The position numbers and the translations under genes were made by a program. A stretch of 64,000 nucleotides of DNA from the NCBI GenBank assembly GCA_902518835.1, contig CABYHH010000002.1, forward strand, positions 1-64,000, written 5' to 3'. Shown piece by piece: positions 35,390 through 45,789 of the stretch. Source of the DNA: an uncultured Pelagibacteraceae bacterium. Lineage in GTDB: Bacteria; Pseudomonadota; Alphaproteobacteria; Pelagibacterales; Pelagibacteraceae. Positions within the stretch are counted from its first letter, which is position 1. Each line of letters opens with the position of its first letter. The notes under the pieces were generated by a model, which had not been told where the DNA came from, searched no databases, and was given only the letters and a program-made list of their open reading frames with translations.

Positions 35390-36313
35390 TCAATTGAATT
35401 CTATAAGAGCATTAATATGTTCATTAGCACTTTCAGCTAAAGCGTTTAAATCATATCCGCCTTCAAGTATAGAAACGACTTTACCTTCAGTAAATTTATT
35501 AGTAGCTTTTAGAGTTCTTTTAGTTATCTCATAAAAGTCTTTTGAACTCAGCTGGAATTGAGCTAACGGATCATCTTTGTGTGCATCAAAACCTGCTGAA
35601 AATAAGAGAAAATCTGGTTTATATTCTACCAACCTATCCAAAACTCTATTAAATGCGTTAAAGTATTGTTCTGAGTTTGTACCAGCAGGCAAAGGTATAT
35701 TTAAAGAATTATTAAAGTCACCCTTATCTTTTTCTGTTCCTCCTCCTGGATAAAAAGGATATTGGTGAGTAGATATGTATAAAGAATTTTTATTATTACG
35801 CATAACATCATAATTACCATTTCCCCAATGAACATCAAAATCTACGCAAGCAATTTTCTTATATTTGTATTTACTAATTAAATAATTGGTAGCTACCCCA
35901 GCGTTTGATATACAACAAAATCCCATCGCTTTATCCTTTTCTGCATGGTGTCCAGGAGGTCTTGCTAAGCAAAATGCGTTCTTGAATTCTTTATTTTCTA
36001 TTCCATCTATTGCTCTGATTGTTGAGCCAGCAGCATCAAATATTGCTCTTTTACTATCTGGTGATATCACGGTATCTCCATCAAGAAACTTTAGACCCTT
36101 TTGAGGAAAAGAACTTTTTAAGTTATCAATATATTCTTTTGAATGTGTCATTGCCAATATATCATCAGGCACACTAACTGGTTTTTCCCAAATAAGATCC
36201 TTTCTTTTTTTTAACTTTTCTTTTATTACAATTACTCTTTTAGGCTGTTCTGGGTGACCGTTACCTGTGTCGTGTTTTTCATAAGAGTCTGAGTTAATAA
36301 TCGCTGTATTCAC
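35390..36313 (-). CDS. histone deacetylase / acetylpolyamine amidohydrolase family protein
   Basis: ARPPGHHAEKDKAMGFCCISN, DFDVHWGNGNYD, FSAGFDAHKDDPLA. Confidence 0.93.
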   Translation of the reverse strand: MNTAIINSDSYEKHDTGNGHPEQPKRVIVIKEKLKKRKDLIWEKPVSVPDDILAMTHSKEYIDNLKSSFPQKGLKFLDGDTVISPDSKRAIFDAAGSTIRAIDGIENKEFKNAFCLARPPGHHAEKDKAMGFCCISNAGVATNYLISKYKYKKIACVDFDVHWGNGNYDVMRNNKNSLYISTHQYPFYPGGGTEKDKGDFNNSLNIPLPAGTNSEQYFNAFNRVLDRLVEYKPDFLLFSAGFDAHKDDPLAQFQLSSKDFYEITKRTLKATNKFTEGKVVSILEGGYDLNALAESANEHINALIEFN

Positions 36314-37467
36314 TTAAAATAATTTTTTAAAATACTTTCATAAATTTTGGTTAGATTTTTAAGATCTTTAAGAGATACTGCTTCATCAACTTTATGCATA
36401 GTTTTTCCAACTAAACCAAATTCAAGACCAGGACATATAGTTCTTATAAATCTTAAGTCTGAAGTTCCACCTGAAGTAGATAATTTTGGTTTCAATTTAG
36501 TTATCTTTTTAATAATATTTTGAATCATAAATGTAGTTTTATTGGGTTTTGTTAAAAAAGCTTCACCAGAAACTCTGTATTCAATTTTAAATTTTGATTT
36601 ATGTTTTTTGGTTATTCTTTTAAAGATTTTGTTGAGCCTTTTTTTTAGAGAGTAAGAAGAATGTTTGTTGTTAAATCTTATATTAAATGTTGCTTCAGCC
36701 GTTGTAGGAATAACATTATCTGCAGTATTATTTATATTAATTTTAGTAACTTCTAAGTTTGAAGGCTGAAAATCTTTAGTCCCTTTATCAAACTTAATTT
36801 CTTTTAATTCTTTTAAAATATTAATAATTATGGTCGAAGGATTATTTGCTCTAGAAGGATATGCGACATGGCCTTGGTGGCCGATTATATTCAATTTCCC
36901 AGTCAAACTTCCCCTGCGTCCGATTTTAATCATTTCACCTAATTTATTTGGATTAGTTGGCTCACCAACAAGACAAAAATTTATTTTCTCTTTTCTTTTT
37001 TTTAAATATTCTACAACTTTTTTAGTACCATTTATTGCATCTCCCTCTTCATCTCCAGTAATTAATAAACTAATTGATCCGTTAAATTTTTTATTTTTTA
37101 ATAAAAAAGTGCTTACAGCAGAAACAAAAGCTGCAACAGAACTTTTCATATCATTTGCACCTCTTCCAATTAAATGATTATTTTTTACAGATGGTTTAAA
37201 TGGATTTATCGTCCAATCTCTTATGTTACCTGGGGGAACAACATCTAGGTGACCTGCATAACAAAAATTAGGTCCTTTTGTTCCCAACCTTGCATATAAA
37301 TTTTTAACTGGTTTGAAATCTTTTTCTTTAAATTCAAGTAATTTTGTTTTGAAACCGAGTTTTTTCAATTTTTTTTCTAAAAATTTCATTACCCCAGCGT
37401 CTACTGGAGTAACAGATGGAAACCTAATTAGCTCTTTAGCTAATTGTAATTGATTAATCTTTTGCAT
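36310..37467 (-). CDS. dapE: succinyl-diaminopimelate desuccinylase
   Basis: YAGHLDVVPPGNIRDWTINPF, GRGANDMKSSVAAFVSA; adjacent dapD. Confidence 0.94.
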   Translation of the reverse strand: MQKINQLQLAKELIRFPSVTPVDAGVMKFLEKKLKKLGFKTKLLEFKEKDFKPVKNLYARLGTKGPNFCYAGHLDVVPPGNIRDWTINPFKPSVKNNHLIGRGANDMKSSVAAFVSAVSTFLLKNKKFNGSISLLITGDEEGDAINGTKKVVEYLKKRKEKINFCLVGEPTNPNKLGEMIKIGRRGSLTGKLNIIGHQGHVAYPSRANNPSTIIINILKELKEIKFDKGTKDFQPSNLEVTKININNTADNVIPTTAEATFNIRFNNKHSSYSLKKRLNKIFKRITKKHKSKFKIEYRVSGEAFLTKPNKTTFMIQNIIKKITKLKPKLSTSGGTSDLRFIRTICPGLEFGLVGKTMHKVDEAVSLKDLKNLTKIYESILKNYFK

Positions 37468-37469
37468 GT

Positions 37470-38297
37470 CTAATCTCTTAAAAGATCATTAATTGATGTC
37501 TTTGATCTAGTCTTTTCGTCTACTTGTTTGATTATTACTGCACAGCTTAGTGATGGTGCAGATGGACTCTTTTTATCAGGAAGAGAACCTGGAACAACAA
37601 CTGAGTATGGAGGAATTTTTCCATACGTGATCTCACCGGTTGATCTATTAACAATTTTTGTAGATTGTGTAATCAGCATTCCCATGCTCAACACAGAACC
37701 TTGTCCAACAATCACTCCCTCAACCACCTCAGACATTGCTCCTAAAAATACATTATCTTCTATTATTGTAGGTAATGCTTGAGCAGGTTCTAACACTCCT
37801 CCAACTCCTGACCCAGCAGATATATGACAATTTTCTCCAATCTGGCAACAACTACCAGCACGACTGAATGTATCCATCATTGTTTTAGCTCCGATGTAAG
37901 CACCAATGTTTATATAACATGGCATAAGAACAGCATCTTTACCTACGAATGATCCTTTTCTAACAGGTGAGTTTGGAACCATTCTAAAACCTGCTCTCTC
38001 ATGATCTTCTTTTGACCATCCTGCTGTTTTACCTTTTAGCAAATGAGACTTATCATACCAACTACTATAAGGCCCATTTAAATTTTCCATAGGATAAATT
38101 CTAAAGCTTAACATTATTGCTTTTTTTAAGTGTTGATGGGTTACCCATTCACCATTAATTTTTTCAGCAACACGAGATTTACCACTATCCAAATCACTTA
38201 TAACTTGGTTAATAGCATCCTTTAAAGATTGATCCGAATTTTGATTTATTTGATCTTTAACTTCCCAGGCATCATTAATAATTTTTTCTAAAGACAT
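37470..38297 (-). CDS. dapD: 2,3,4,5-tetrahydropyridine-2,6-dicarboxylate N-succinyltransferase
   Basis: MVPNSPVRKGSFVGKDAVLMPCYINIGAYIGAKTMMDTFSRAGSCCQIG. Confidence 0.96.
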   Translation of the reverse strand: MSLEKIINDAWEVKDQINQNSDQSLKDAINQVISDLDSGKSRVAEKINGEWVTHQHLKKAIMLSFRIYPMENLNGPYSSWYDKSHLLKGKTAGWSKEDHERAGFRMVPNSPVRKGSFVGKDAVLMPCYINIGAYIGAKTMMDTFSRAGSCCQIGENCHISAGSGVGGVLEPAQALPTIIEDNVFLGAMSEVVEGVIVGQGSVLSMGMLITQSTKIVNRSTGEITYGKIPPYSVVVPGSLPDKKSPSAPSLSCAVIIKQVDEKTRSKTSINDLLRD

Positions 38298-38300
38298 AAA

Positions 38301-38993
38301 CTAATTACTTTTTAATAGCCTTATTTCTTTTAGAAATAAAGATAGATTTTCAATTTTATGGGAAATATATTCTTTATCAGAGTCCATCTTTCCAAAATGT
38401 TCATCATTAATTAACCAAACAGTTGAACAGCCACGCTTATGTCCAATGCTAAGATTTTTTGCAATATCTTCGATGTAGATTGTTTCTTTAGGGTTAATTC
38501 CAAATTTTTTTGTCATTAAATCAAAAGTTTTTGCTTCAGGCTTTGGTACGTATTCTGCATCCTCAATATCGAATACTTTTTCTCTACCAAATAAGTCATA
38601 AATACCAAGATGAGTTAGAATATTTTTAGCATGTTCCGCGCTACCATTAGTAAAAATAAATTTTTCCATGTCCAATTGCTCAAGTTCATTTCTCATTATT
38701 ATATCTTTTTTCATAAATGATAAATCTATATTATGAACATACTTTAAAAATTCTTGTGGAGGAATGCCATGGTGAATCATTAGCCCGTTTAAACTAGTAT
38801 TATATTTATAAAAATAATTGGTTTGAAGTTCTTTTGCTTTTTTTTCATTTATTTTTAGTTTTTCAGATATGAATTTTGTCATACGATTTGAAACTTGCCC
38901 AAAAACTTTTTCCAAAGAGTAGTTGTTATGTTTTCCATAACAAACACCATCAAGATCTAAAAGTAGATATTTCATATTTTTAAAATTTTTCAT
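38301..38993 (-). CDS. HAD-family pyrimidine 5'-nucleotidase-like hydrolase
   Basis: LLLDLDGVCYGKHN, FTNGSAEHAKNIL, IYIEDIAKNLSIG. Confidence 0.85.
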   Translation of the reverse strand: MKNFKNMKYLLLDLDGVCYGKHNNYSLEKVFGQVSNRMTKFISEKLKINEKKAKELQTNYFYKYNTSLNGLMIHHGIPPQEFLKYVHNIDLSFMKKDIIMRNELEQLDMEKFIFTNGSAEHAKNILTHLGIYDLFGREKVFDIEDAEYVPKPEAKTFDLMTKKFGINPKETIYIEDIAKNLSIGHKRGCSTVWLINDEHFGKMDSDKEYISHKIENLSLFLKEIRLLKSN

Positions 38994-39838
38994 TTTCTTA
39001 TTAAAGTTCCAGATCCTTTATCAGAAAATATTTCAAATAATACTGAGTGTTTTTTTCTTCCATCAATAATTCCAACAGCTGTTACCCCATTATTAATTGC
39101 ATCTAAGCATGTATTTATTTTAGGTATCATTCCCTCAGTAATAATTTCGTGATTTATCATTTCTATAATTTCTGAAGAAGAAATTTCTTCAATAAGTTTT
39201 TTATCTTTATCTAAAACACCCTCAACATTTGTCATTAACAATAATCTTCTAGATCTAAGAGATTTTGCTATCGCTCCTGCAGCTATATCGCCATTTATAT
39301 TATAAGATTGTTTATCTTTATCTAAACCTAGGGGAGAAATAATTGGAATAATTTTTTTTTTTATTAAGTTATCAATAAAATTAGTGTTTATTTTATTAGG
39401 TGTTCCAACAAAACCTAATTCCTTAACCTCAGGTATAACCTCTATTATATTATTATTTTTTGTATGTATTTCTACAGCAGGGCATTCATTTTTTTTCAAT
39501 GAGTTTACAATATCTTTATTAAAATCAATTAGCACTTTTTCAACAATATTTATAATTTTTTCATCTGTAACTCTTAAGCCATGAATGAATTTAGATATAA
39601 TCCCAGATTTATCTAGTTCCCTTTTTATTCTTGGCCCCCCTCCATGTACGACTACAATAGAAATTCCTAATTTATTTAAAATACAAATATCATAAATAAA
39701 GTTGTTAAAAATTTCCCTATCAATAAAAACATTTCCACCATATTTAATTACAATTAAATCATTTCTGTATTTATCTATGTATTTTGCGACTTCTTCTAAA
39801 GGTGGTCCGTATTTAGGAATTATTTCTTTTATATTCAT
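38990..39838 (-). CDS. argB: acetylglutamate kinase
   Basis: IVIKYGGNVF, VVHGGGPRIKREL, NINGDIAAGAIAKSL. Confidence 0.95.
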   Translation of the reverse strand: MNIKEIIPKYGPPLEEVAKYIDKYRNDLIVIKYGGNVFIDREIFNNFIYDICILNKLGISIVVVHGGGPRIKRELDKSGIISKFIHGLRVTDEKIINIVEKVLIDFNKDIVNSLKKNECPAVEIHTKNNNIIEVIPEVKELGFVGTPNKINTNFIDNLIKKKIIPIISPLGLDKDKQSYNINGDIAAGAIAKSLRSRRLLLMTNVEGVLDKDKKLIEEISSSEIIEMINHEIITEGMIPKINTCLDAINNGVTAVGIIDGRKKHSVLFEIFSDKGSGTLIRK

Positions 39839-39860
39839 TGATAAGTTTTTGTTATTTGAC

Positions 39861-41540
39861 TTATGTTAAAGTTTTAACTGTTGTTCTCTTCATGATAAAT
39901 ACTTGTTGAGCCATAGTTAAAATATTGTTTATAGTCCAATAAATTACAAGTCCACTAGGAAATGGTGCGAGTATAACAGTTAAGAATAGTGGAAAAAACA
40001 TAAAAATTTTAGCTTGCATAGGATCTGTAGGGGCAGGATTTAATTTTTGTTGAATCCACATCGAAACTCCCATGGCTACAGGCCATGCTCCTATCACAAG
40101 AAATGATGGCACATCGTAGGGCAACAGACCAAACAAGTTGAATAAACTTGTTGGGTCTCTTTCGCTTAAATCTTGTATCCAGCCATAAAATGGCATTTGT
40201 CTCATCTCTATGGTAACGAATAAAACTTTATATAGAGCAAAAAAAACAGGTATCTGAACAAGAATTGGAAGGCACCCGGACATTGGATTTACTTTTTCTT
40301 TTTTATAGAGTGCCATCATTGCCTGTTGAAGTTTCATTTTATCATCCTTGTGAAGATCTTTTAATCTTACCATTTCTGGCTGAAGTGCCTTCATTTTTGC
40401 CATGCTTCTAAATGAAAAATTTGCTAATGGAAAAAAAACTAGACGAATACAAATTGTTATTGCAATAATTGCTAAACCATAATTCCCAAATAATTTAAAG
40501 AAATAGTCAATTCCAAAAAAAAGAGGTTTAGTAATGAAATATAAGAATCCCCAATCTATTACTAAGTCAAACTTATCTATATTTAAAGACTCTGCATAAC
40601 CGTCTATAACATCTACTCTTTTGGCTGCTACTATAACTTGCAACTCCTCTTCAATTTTACTATTTCCATTTAATTCAAGTGGTTGAGTGGATATAAAATT
40701 AGCTCTAAATTTTTTTTTGTAATCAAAAGTTGTTTTAAATTCTTTATTTTTTGGTGGAATCAGTGATGTAATCCAATATTTATCCCCTATGCCCAACCAT
40801 CCCTTTTTGGCAGTTTTAGTGAACTTATTCTCTTCTATATCGTCGTAGTCTTCCTCAATAAGCTCATCATCTAAAGTAGCTATAAGCCCCTCATGAAGAA
40901 TATAAAAATTTGAAATTTCTGGTATCGAATTTCTTATGATTTGACCATAAGAGTAAAAGTCATATTTCATTTCTGTTGAGTTGATTACTCTTTGTTTAAT
41001 TGTAAACAAAAATTTATCATCTAACTTTATTTCTTTTTCAAATGTTATTCCTTGATCGTTAGTCCAAATTAATTTTATCGGTGACTGATTTGTTAATTCT
41101 TTATTTCCCATAATAGACCAAAGTGAGTCTGAATTTGGAACATCAATATTCTTATCTGTTGTTACAAAACCACTTTCAATTAAATACCCATCTTTTATGT
41201 TTCTAGGATTTAAAAGTACTACTTTTTCATTACTTTGAAGCTCAGTGTTATATTGTTTAAATGTTAAATCATCAATGCTAGCTCCTTTTAAAGATATTGA
41301 TCCAATTATACTTTGATTTTCAAATTTTATTCTTTGACTTTGCTTGATAGACTCTTCCCGAGAAATCTGAATTTGAGTTTCCTCTTGGCTTAGACTAGGT
41401 GCATCAGTGCTTCTTTCAACTATATTTTTTTCATTAAGGTTTTGATTTTTTGCGGACTGCTCAGGGATAAAGAATAAAGAATAAAGAACTATTACTGCAG
41501 AAGATAGTGCGATTGCTGCGATTACATTTTTGGTTTCCAT
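39861..41540 (-). CDS. yidC: membrane protein insertase
   Basis: Periplasmic domain followed by conserved 60KD_IMP region GNYGLAIIAITICIRLVFFPL; yidD-rnpA-rpmH upstream. Confidence 0.95.
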   Translation of the reverse strand: METKNVIAAIALSSAVIVLYSLFFIPEQSAKNQNLNEKNIVERSTDAPSLSQEETQIQISREESIKQSQRIKFENQSIIGSISLKGASIDDLTFKQYNTELQSNEKVVLLNPRNIKDGYLIESGFVTTDKNIDVPNSDSLWSIMGNKELTNQSPIKLIWTNDQGITFEKEIKLDDKFLFTIKQRVINSTEMKYDFYSYGQIIRNSIPEISNFYILHEGLIATLDDELIEEDYDDIEENKFTKTAKKGWLGIGDKYWITSLIPPKNKEFKTTFDYKKKFRANFISTQPLELNGNSKIEEELQVIVAAKRVDVIDGYAESLNIDKFDLVIDWGFLYFITKPLFFGIDYFFKLFGNYGLAIIAITICIRLVFFPLANFSFRSMAKMKALQPEMVRLKDLHKDDKMKLQQAMMALYKKEKVNPMSGCLPILVQIPVFFALYKVLFVTIEMRQMPFYGWIQDLSERDPTSLFNLFGLLPYDVPSFLVIGAWPVAMGVSMWIQQKLNPAPTDPMQAKIFMFFPLFLTVILAPFPSGLVIYWTINNILTMAQQVFIMKRTTVKTLT

Positions 41541-41782
41541 TATTTTTTTATCTCCCCCTTTTTTTTAACTGGATCAAACCCACCATTACTCCAAGGATGA
41601 CACGATAAGATTCTTTTAAAACTTAAAAAAAGTCCTTTAAAAATACCAAATGTTTTTAAAGCCTCTATAGCGTAATCTGAGCAAGATGGTAGATATCTAC
41701 AAGAATTACCAAATAAAGGACTTACCAAAAATTTATAACATTTTATTATTTTTATTAAAAGATTGGTTAAAATATTCATCAT
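41540..41782 (-). CDS. yidD: membrane protein insertion efficiency factor
   Basis: CRYLPSCSDYAIEALKTFG ... RILSCHPWSNGGFDPV. Confidence 0.95.
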   Translation of the reverse strand: MMNILTNLLIKIIKCYKFLVSPLFGNSCRYLPSCSDYAIEALKTFGIFKGLFLSFKRILSCHPWSNGGFDPVKKKGEIKK

Positions 41783-42120
41783 CGTATTTTTTCTAGTTCT
41801 CGAAAAAGTGTTTCTTTCATTTTTTTAAATTCATTATTTAACATAGTTGGCTTAGCAATAACAAGGTATGAATATTTAAATTTTATCGAATTGATTTTAA
41901 CAGCTTCATTTATTATATTTTTTAATCTTCTTTTGATTTTATTTCTTTTTACAGCATTTCCAATTTTTTTTTTTGTAACAAAAGAAATATTTAATTTTTG
42001 TTTATTATTGTTAACTAAATAGCCAAAAAAAATTGTGACATATTGATTAGAAATTTTTTTCTTTTTTAGAAGAGTTTTAAATTCCTCATTTTTAGAAAGA
42101 GCAATTATTTTGCTTTTCAT
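41779..42120 (-). CDS. rnpA: ribonuclease P protein component
   Basis: SFVTKKKIGNAVKRNKIKRRLKNII. Confidence 0.93.
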   Translation of the reverse strand: MKSKIIALSKNEEFKTLLKKKKISNQYVTIFFGYLVNNNKQKLNISFVTKKKIGNAVKRNKIKRRLKNIINEAVKINSIKFKYSYLVIAKPTMLNNEFKKMKETLFRELEKIR

Positions 42121-42129
42121 TGAGTAAAC

Positions 42130-42291
42130 TCATTTTCTTTTTCTTTTTATACTTGAAGATACAGTCAGTTTTTTTCTTCCTCTAGCTCTTCTTCGTTTTA
42201 AAAGCTTTCGTCCACCCTTAGTTTTCATCTTAGATCTAAATCCATGAGTGCGACTTCGTTTTTTTCTAGATGGTTGGTATGTTCTTTTCAT
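42130..42291 (-). CDS. rpmH: 50S ribosomal protein L34 (absent from supplied ORF track)
   Basis: Reverse strand reads [53 protein letters not shown]. Confidence 0.97.
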   Translation of the reverse strand: MKRTYQPSRKKRSRTHGFRSKMKTKGGRKLLKRRRARGRKKLTVSSSIKRKRK

Positions 42292-42381
42292 AAATGTGGT
42301 CTATAAATATTAAATTTCGCTCTTTATAATAATTAAATATATAAATAGCAAATAGAAGATTTTATAAATACGATAACAACA

Positions 42382-43104
42382 ATGCAAAAATCAAAAAAAA
42401 TTAAAATATTGATAGGTTTATCTTACCTTATTTTAATAAGTATATTTTTGTTTTTGTTTTTTTCAAAATTTAGTCTTCAAGAATTAACATCCTATGAATT
42501 TATCAAACAAAATAGATCGTATTTTATTGAATTAAAAAGTTCTAATTTATTTTTAGTACTCATAGCTTTTTTATCCTTTACTATATTATGGGTATTCCCT
42601 TTTCTGGGATTTGGATCACCAATTGCTCTTCTTGGTGGTTTTATTTTTGGAAAATGGATTGGAACAATTATAGTGGTATTTGGTTTAAGTATTGGTGCAA
42701 CCTTTTTATATATATTTGGTAATTATTTTCTAAAAGATCTTATTAGAGAAAAATTTTTAAATAAGTTTCAAAACCTTGAGAATAAATTTAAAAAATCTGA
42801 ATTTAATTACCTTTTAATTTATCGTTTCTTAGGAGGCATACCATGGCAAATCAGTTGCTTATTACCAACTCTTTTTAACGTAAGGACTTTAAATTTTTTC
42901 TTTGCTACGTTAATTGGAATTATACCCCAAATCTTTCTTGCTGTATCTATAGGGAGTGGACTTGAAATGATAATAGAGCAAAATTCTGAAGTTCCAAAAA
43001 TTATTGACATAATTTTTACCCCAAATATATATATTCCAATTATTGCTTTTTTTACTTTAGTTATTCTTACTATTTTTTTAAGAAAAATATTTTATAGAAA
43101 TTAA
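42382..43104 (+). CDS. TVP38/TMEM64 (DedA-like) membrane protein
   Basis: FGSPIALLGGFIFGKWIGTIIVVFGLSIGATFLYIFGNYF; YRFLGGIPWQISCLLPTLFNV. Confidence 0.83.
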   Translation: MQKSKKIKILIGLSYLILISIFLFLFFSKFSLQELTSYEFIKQNRSYFIELKSSNLFLVLIAFLSFTILWVFPFLGFGSPIALLGGFIFGKWIGTIIVVFGLSIGATFLYIFGNYFLKDLIREKFLNKFQNLENKFKKSEFNYLLIYRFLGGIPWQISCLLPTLFNVRTLNFFFATLIGIIPQIFLAVSIGSGLEMIIEQNSEVPKIIDIIFTPNIYIPIIAFFTLVILTIFLRKIFYRN

Positions 43105-43107
43105 ATC

Positions 43108-43181
43108 TGGTGCTCCCACCCTGTACTGACCAGGGAATTAGTCCTTACCAAGGACTTGTTATACCATTTAACTACAGGAGC
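43108..43181 (-). tRNA. tRNA-Thr (anticodon GGT) with atypical T-loop
   Basis: Reverse strand gctcctg...tgggagc acceptor, agtcc-ttggtaa-ggact anticodon arm, ccctg-gtcagta-caggg T-arm, encoded CCA. Confidence 0.85.
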
Positions 43182-43279
43182 AATATATCAAATGTATTTT
43201 AAAGATAATAAAGCATTTTTTACAAAATAATGCCTTAATTTTTCTGATAATATGATTTATATCTACTTAAGGAAATTTT

Positions 43280-43480
43280 ATGGGTATTCATTACGATTAT
43301 AAATCTACAAGAAGTGCAAAATTAATGGAAAAACAGGCTAAGCGAGAGAAAAAATTAGCTGAAAGAAAAGCAAAAAGATTGGCCAAAGAAGGTCCTAAAA
43401 AAGACCAAGATAAATCGAAAATCTTGGATGCATCAAAACCAATCACACTAGATTTTCTGACTAATCCAGATAAAGAATGA
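43280..43480 (+). CDS. small Lys-rich hypothetical protein
   Basis: 66 aa MGIHYDYKSTRSAKLMEKQAKREKK...; preceded by AAGGAA. Confidence 0.6.
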   Translation: MGIHYDYKSTRSAKLMEKQAKREKKLAERKAKRLAKEGPKKDQDKSKILDASKPITLDFLTNPDKE

Positions 43481-43599
43481 TAATTAAAAAAGATAAAAAT
43501 GAGCGTCTCAGCCTAGCTTTAAAAAAAAATTTAAAAAAAAGAAAGTTATTTCAAAGAAAATTTCTAAAGAAAAAAAATAATGTCAGTCCTTTCCGATAA
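43477..43599 (+). CDS. small basic peptide (40 aa), absent from supplied ORF track
   Basis: ATGA overlap with previous stop; [40 protein letters not shown]; overlaps start of dcd. Confidence 0.45.
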   Translation: MIIKKDKNERLSLALKKNLKKRKLFQRKFLKKKNNVSPFR

Positions 43600-44134
43600 A
43601 TGGATAAGAAAAATGTCCAATGAAAAAGGTATGATAACACCTTTTGAAGAAAAACAAGTGAGAGGTGACAATATATCATTCGGTTTATCATCTTTTGGTT
43701 ATGATGCAAGAGTAGCTGATGAATTTAAAATTTTTACTAATGTTAATTCTGAAATTGTGGATCCTAAAAACTTTAAACCTACTAATTTTGTAACAAAAAA
43801 AACTTCGGAATGCATTATACCCCCAAATTCTTTTGTATTAGCGAGAACAATTGAAAAATTTAAAATACCTGATGATGTCCTTGTAGTTTGTTTAGGTAAG
43901 TCAACTTATGCAAGATGTGGTATAATAGTGAATGTAACTCCTCTCGAGCCAGGATGGGAGGGTTATGTAACCTTAGAATTTTCAAATACTACGCCATTAC
44001 CAGCAAAAATTTATGCAAATGAAGGAGTTGCTCAATTTATTTTCTTAAAAGGAAATGAAAAACCTGAGGTGACCTATGCTGATAGAGACGGAAAATATAT
44101 GGGCCAAACAGGTGTAACTTTACCTAAAGTATAA
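43580..44134 (+). CDS. dcd: dCTP deaminase
   Basis: [48 protein letters not shown]. Confidence 0.96.
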   Translation: MSVLSDKWIRKMSNEKGMITPFEEKQVRGDNISFGLSSFGYDARVADEFKIFTNVNSEIVDPKNFKPTNFVTKKTSECIIPPNSFVLARTIEKFKIPDDVLVVCLGKSTYARCGIIVNVTPLEPGWEGYVTLEFSNTTPLPAKIYANEGVAQFIFLKGNEKPEVTYADRDGKYMGQTGVTLPKV

Positions 44135-44136
44135 GT

Positions 44137-45390
44137 ATGCAAAAATTAGAGGTTTTTGGGCCAAATAAGCTCAAAGGGAAGATTGATATTTCGGGCTCTA
44201 AAAATGCTTCACTACCAATATTAGCTGCTACTTTATTATCAAATAGAAAAATTTATTTAAAAAATTTACCAAAAGTAAAAGATATAGAGACAATGATTAA
44301 TTTATTAAAGTCGTTGGGTTCAAAAATAAAATTTAAAAAAAAAATTTTGATAATAAACAATACAAAGCAAACTAATAAAATTGCATCTTATAAATTGATG
44401 AAAACAATGCGTGCAGGAATTTTAGTGCTGGGACCTTTGTTGGCAAAGTTTGGGCACGCAAAGGTATCATTACCAGGTGGGTGTGCTATCGGCACAAGAC
44501 CAATCGATATTCATCTTAAAAGTTTAGCAAAGCTTGGAGTTAAATATAAGATTGACCAAGGATATGTTCATGCTATGGCACCAAAAGGTTTAGTAGGAAC
44601 GAAAATACGTTTTTCAAAAATTTCAGTCGGTGCAACGGAAAATTTGATAATTGCTTCAAGCTTAGCCAAAGGAGTTACTATTTTAAAAAATTGTGCCTTA
44701 GAGCCAGAAATTAAAGATTTAGTAAATTTTCTTAACAAAGTTGGCTGTAACATAAAATGGATAGCAAAACGTTCAATAAAGATTAGTGGGGTAAAAGAAA
44801 TTAACGAAAATTCTTATTCAATCATGTTTGATAGAATTGAAGCTGGAACTTATCTGATTGCCGCAGCTATAACTGCAGGAAATTTAAGGATCAAAAATAT
44901 TAAATCAGACTTTTTGAAAACTGAGATAGATATATTAAAAAGGATCGGATCAAAGATTAAAGTAAAAAAAAATGAGATATATATTCGAGGTGCAAAAAAA
45001 ATAAAAAGTATCAATTTAAAAACAGCACCTTGGCCTGGTCTTGCAACAGATTTGCAAGCTCAAATGATGGTATTGCTATGTAAGGCAAATAAAAGTTCGG
45101 TGATACAAGAAAATATTTTTGAAAATAGATTTATGCATGTATCTGAACTTAATAGAATGGGAGCTAAAATTTCTATAAAAGGAAATAAGGCTCTAATTAA
45201 TGGAAACACTAAATTTGCCGCTGCAGAATTGATGGCAACAGATCTTAGAGCTTCTGTTTCACTTGTATTAGCCGCTTTGACTACAAAAGGTAGGTCTATA
45301 ATTAATAGGATTTACCACCTTGATAGAGGGTATGAAAGTATAGAAAAAAAATTAAGACGAGTAGGTGCTAAAATTAAAAGATTAAAATAA
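44137..45390 (+). CDS. murA: UDP-N-acetylglucosamine 1-carboxyvinyltransferase
   Basis: LKGKIDISGSKNASLPILAATLL, LPGGCAIGTRPIDIHLK. Confidence 0.97.
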   Translation: MQKLEVFGPNKLKGKIDISGSKNASLPILAATLLSNRKIYLKNLPKVKDIETMINLLKSLGSKIKFKKKILIINNTKQTNKIASYKLMKTMRAGILVLGPLLAKFGHAKVSLPGGCAIGTRPIDIHLKSLAKLGVKYKIDQGYVHAMAPKGLVGTKIRFSKISVGATENLIIASSLAKGVTILKNCALEPEIKDLVNFLNKVGCNIKWIAKRSIKISGVKEINENSYSIMFDRIEAGTYLIAAAITAGNLRIKNIKSDFLKTEIDILKRIGSKIKVKKNEIYIRGAKKIKSINLKTAPWPGLATDLQAQMMVLLCKANKSSVIQENIFENRFMHVSELNRMGAKISIKGNKALINGNTKFAAAELMATDLRASVSLVLAALTTKGRSIINRIYHLDRGYESIEKKLRRVGAKIKRLK

Positions 45391-45785
45391 TGAAAAAAAA
45401 ATATTTAGCACAAATAATAGCGATGGATAATGAGGGTTTACAAATGATTTCTGCATGTAGTGCTGGTGCAAAGGTTAAAGTGGCTGATATAAAATATCTT
45501 GGATCAAATAAGGTTTTCCTATTATCAATGGAGAGAAATAAAATAGAAAAGAGCCAAATAAATAAAAAAGTAAGTAGTGTATGTAGGTTTGATTTTGTAG
45601 ATAAAGTAAAATCAAAAAATATCGATCAAAAAAATGAGAAATTTATATTAGAATTAATCGGTATTGATCAAATGAAGAATGGTAATAATTATGAAATTAA
45701 TCTTATTTTTAAGAATAATGCTCACATTACTTTAACTACAGAAACAATTGAAGTAAGACTTGAGGATCAAAATGAAATAAAATAA
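45390..45785 (+). CDS. DUF2948-like protein
   Basis: IIAMDNEGLQMISACSAGAKVKVADIKYL pattern; murA-DUF2948-hisD order typical of alphaproteobacteria. Confidence 0.7.
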   Translation: MKKKYLAQIIAMDNEGLQMISACSAGAKVKVADIKYLGSNKVFLLSMERNKIEKSQINKKVSSVCRFDFVDKVKSKNIDQKNEKFILELIGIDQMKNGNNYEINLIFKNNAHITLTTETIEVRLEDQNEIK

Positions 45786-45789
45786 TTAG

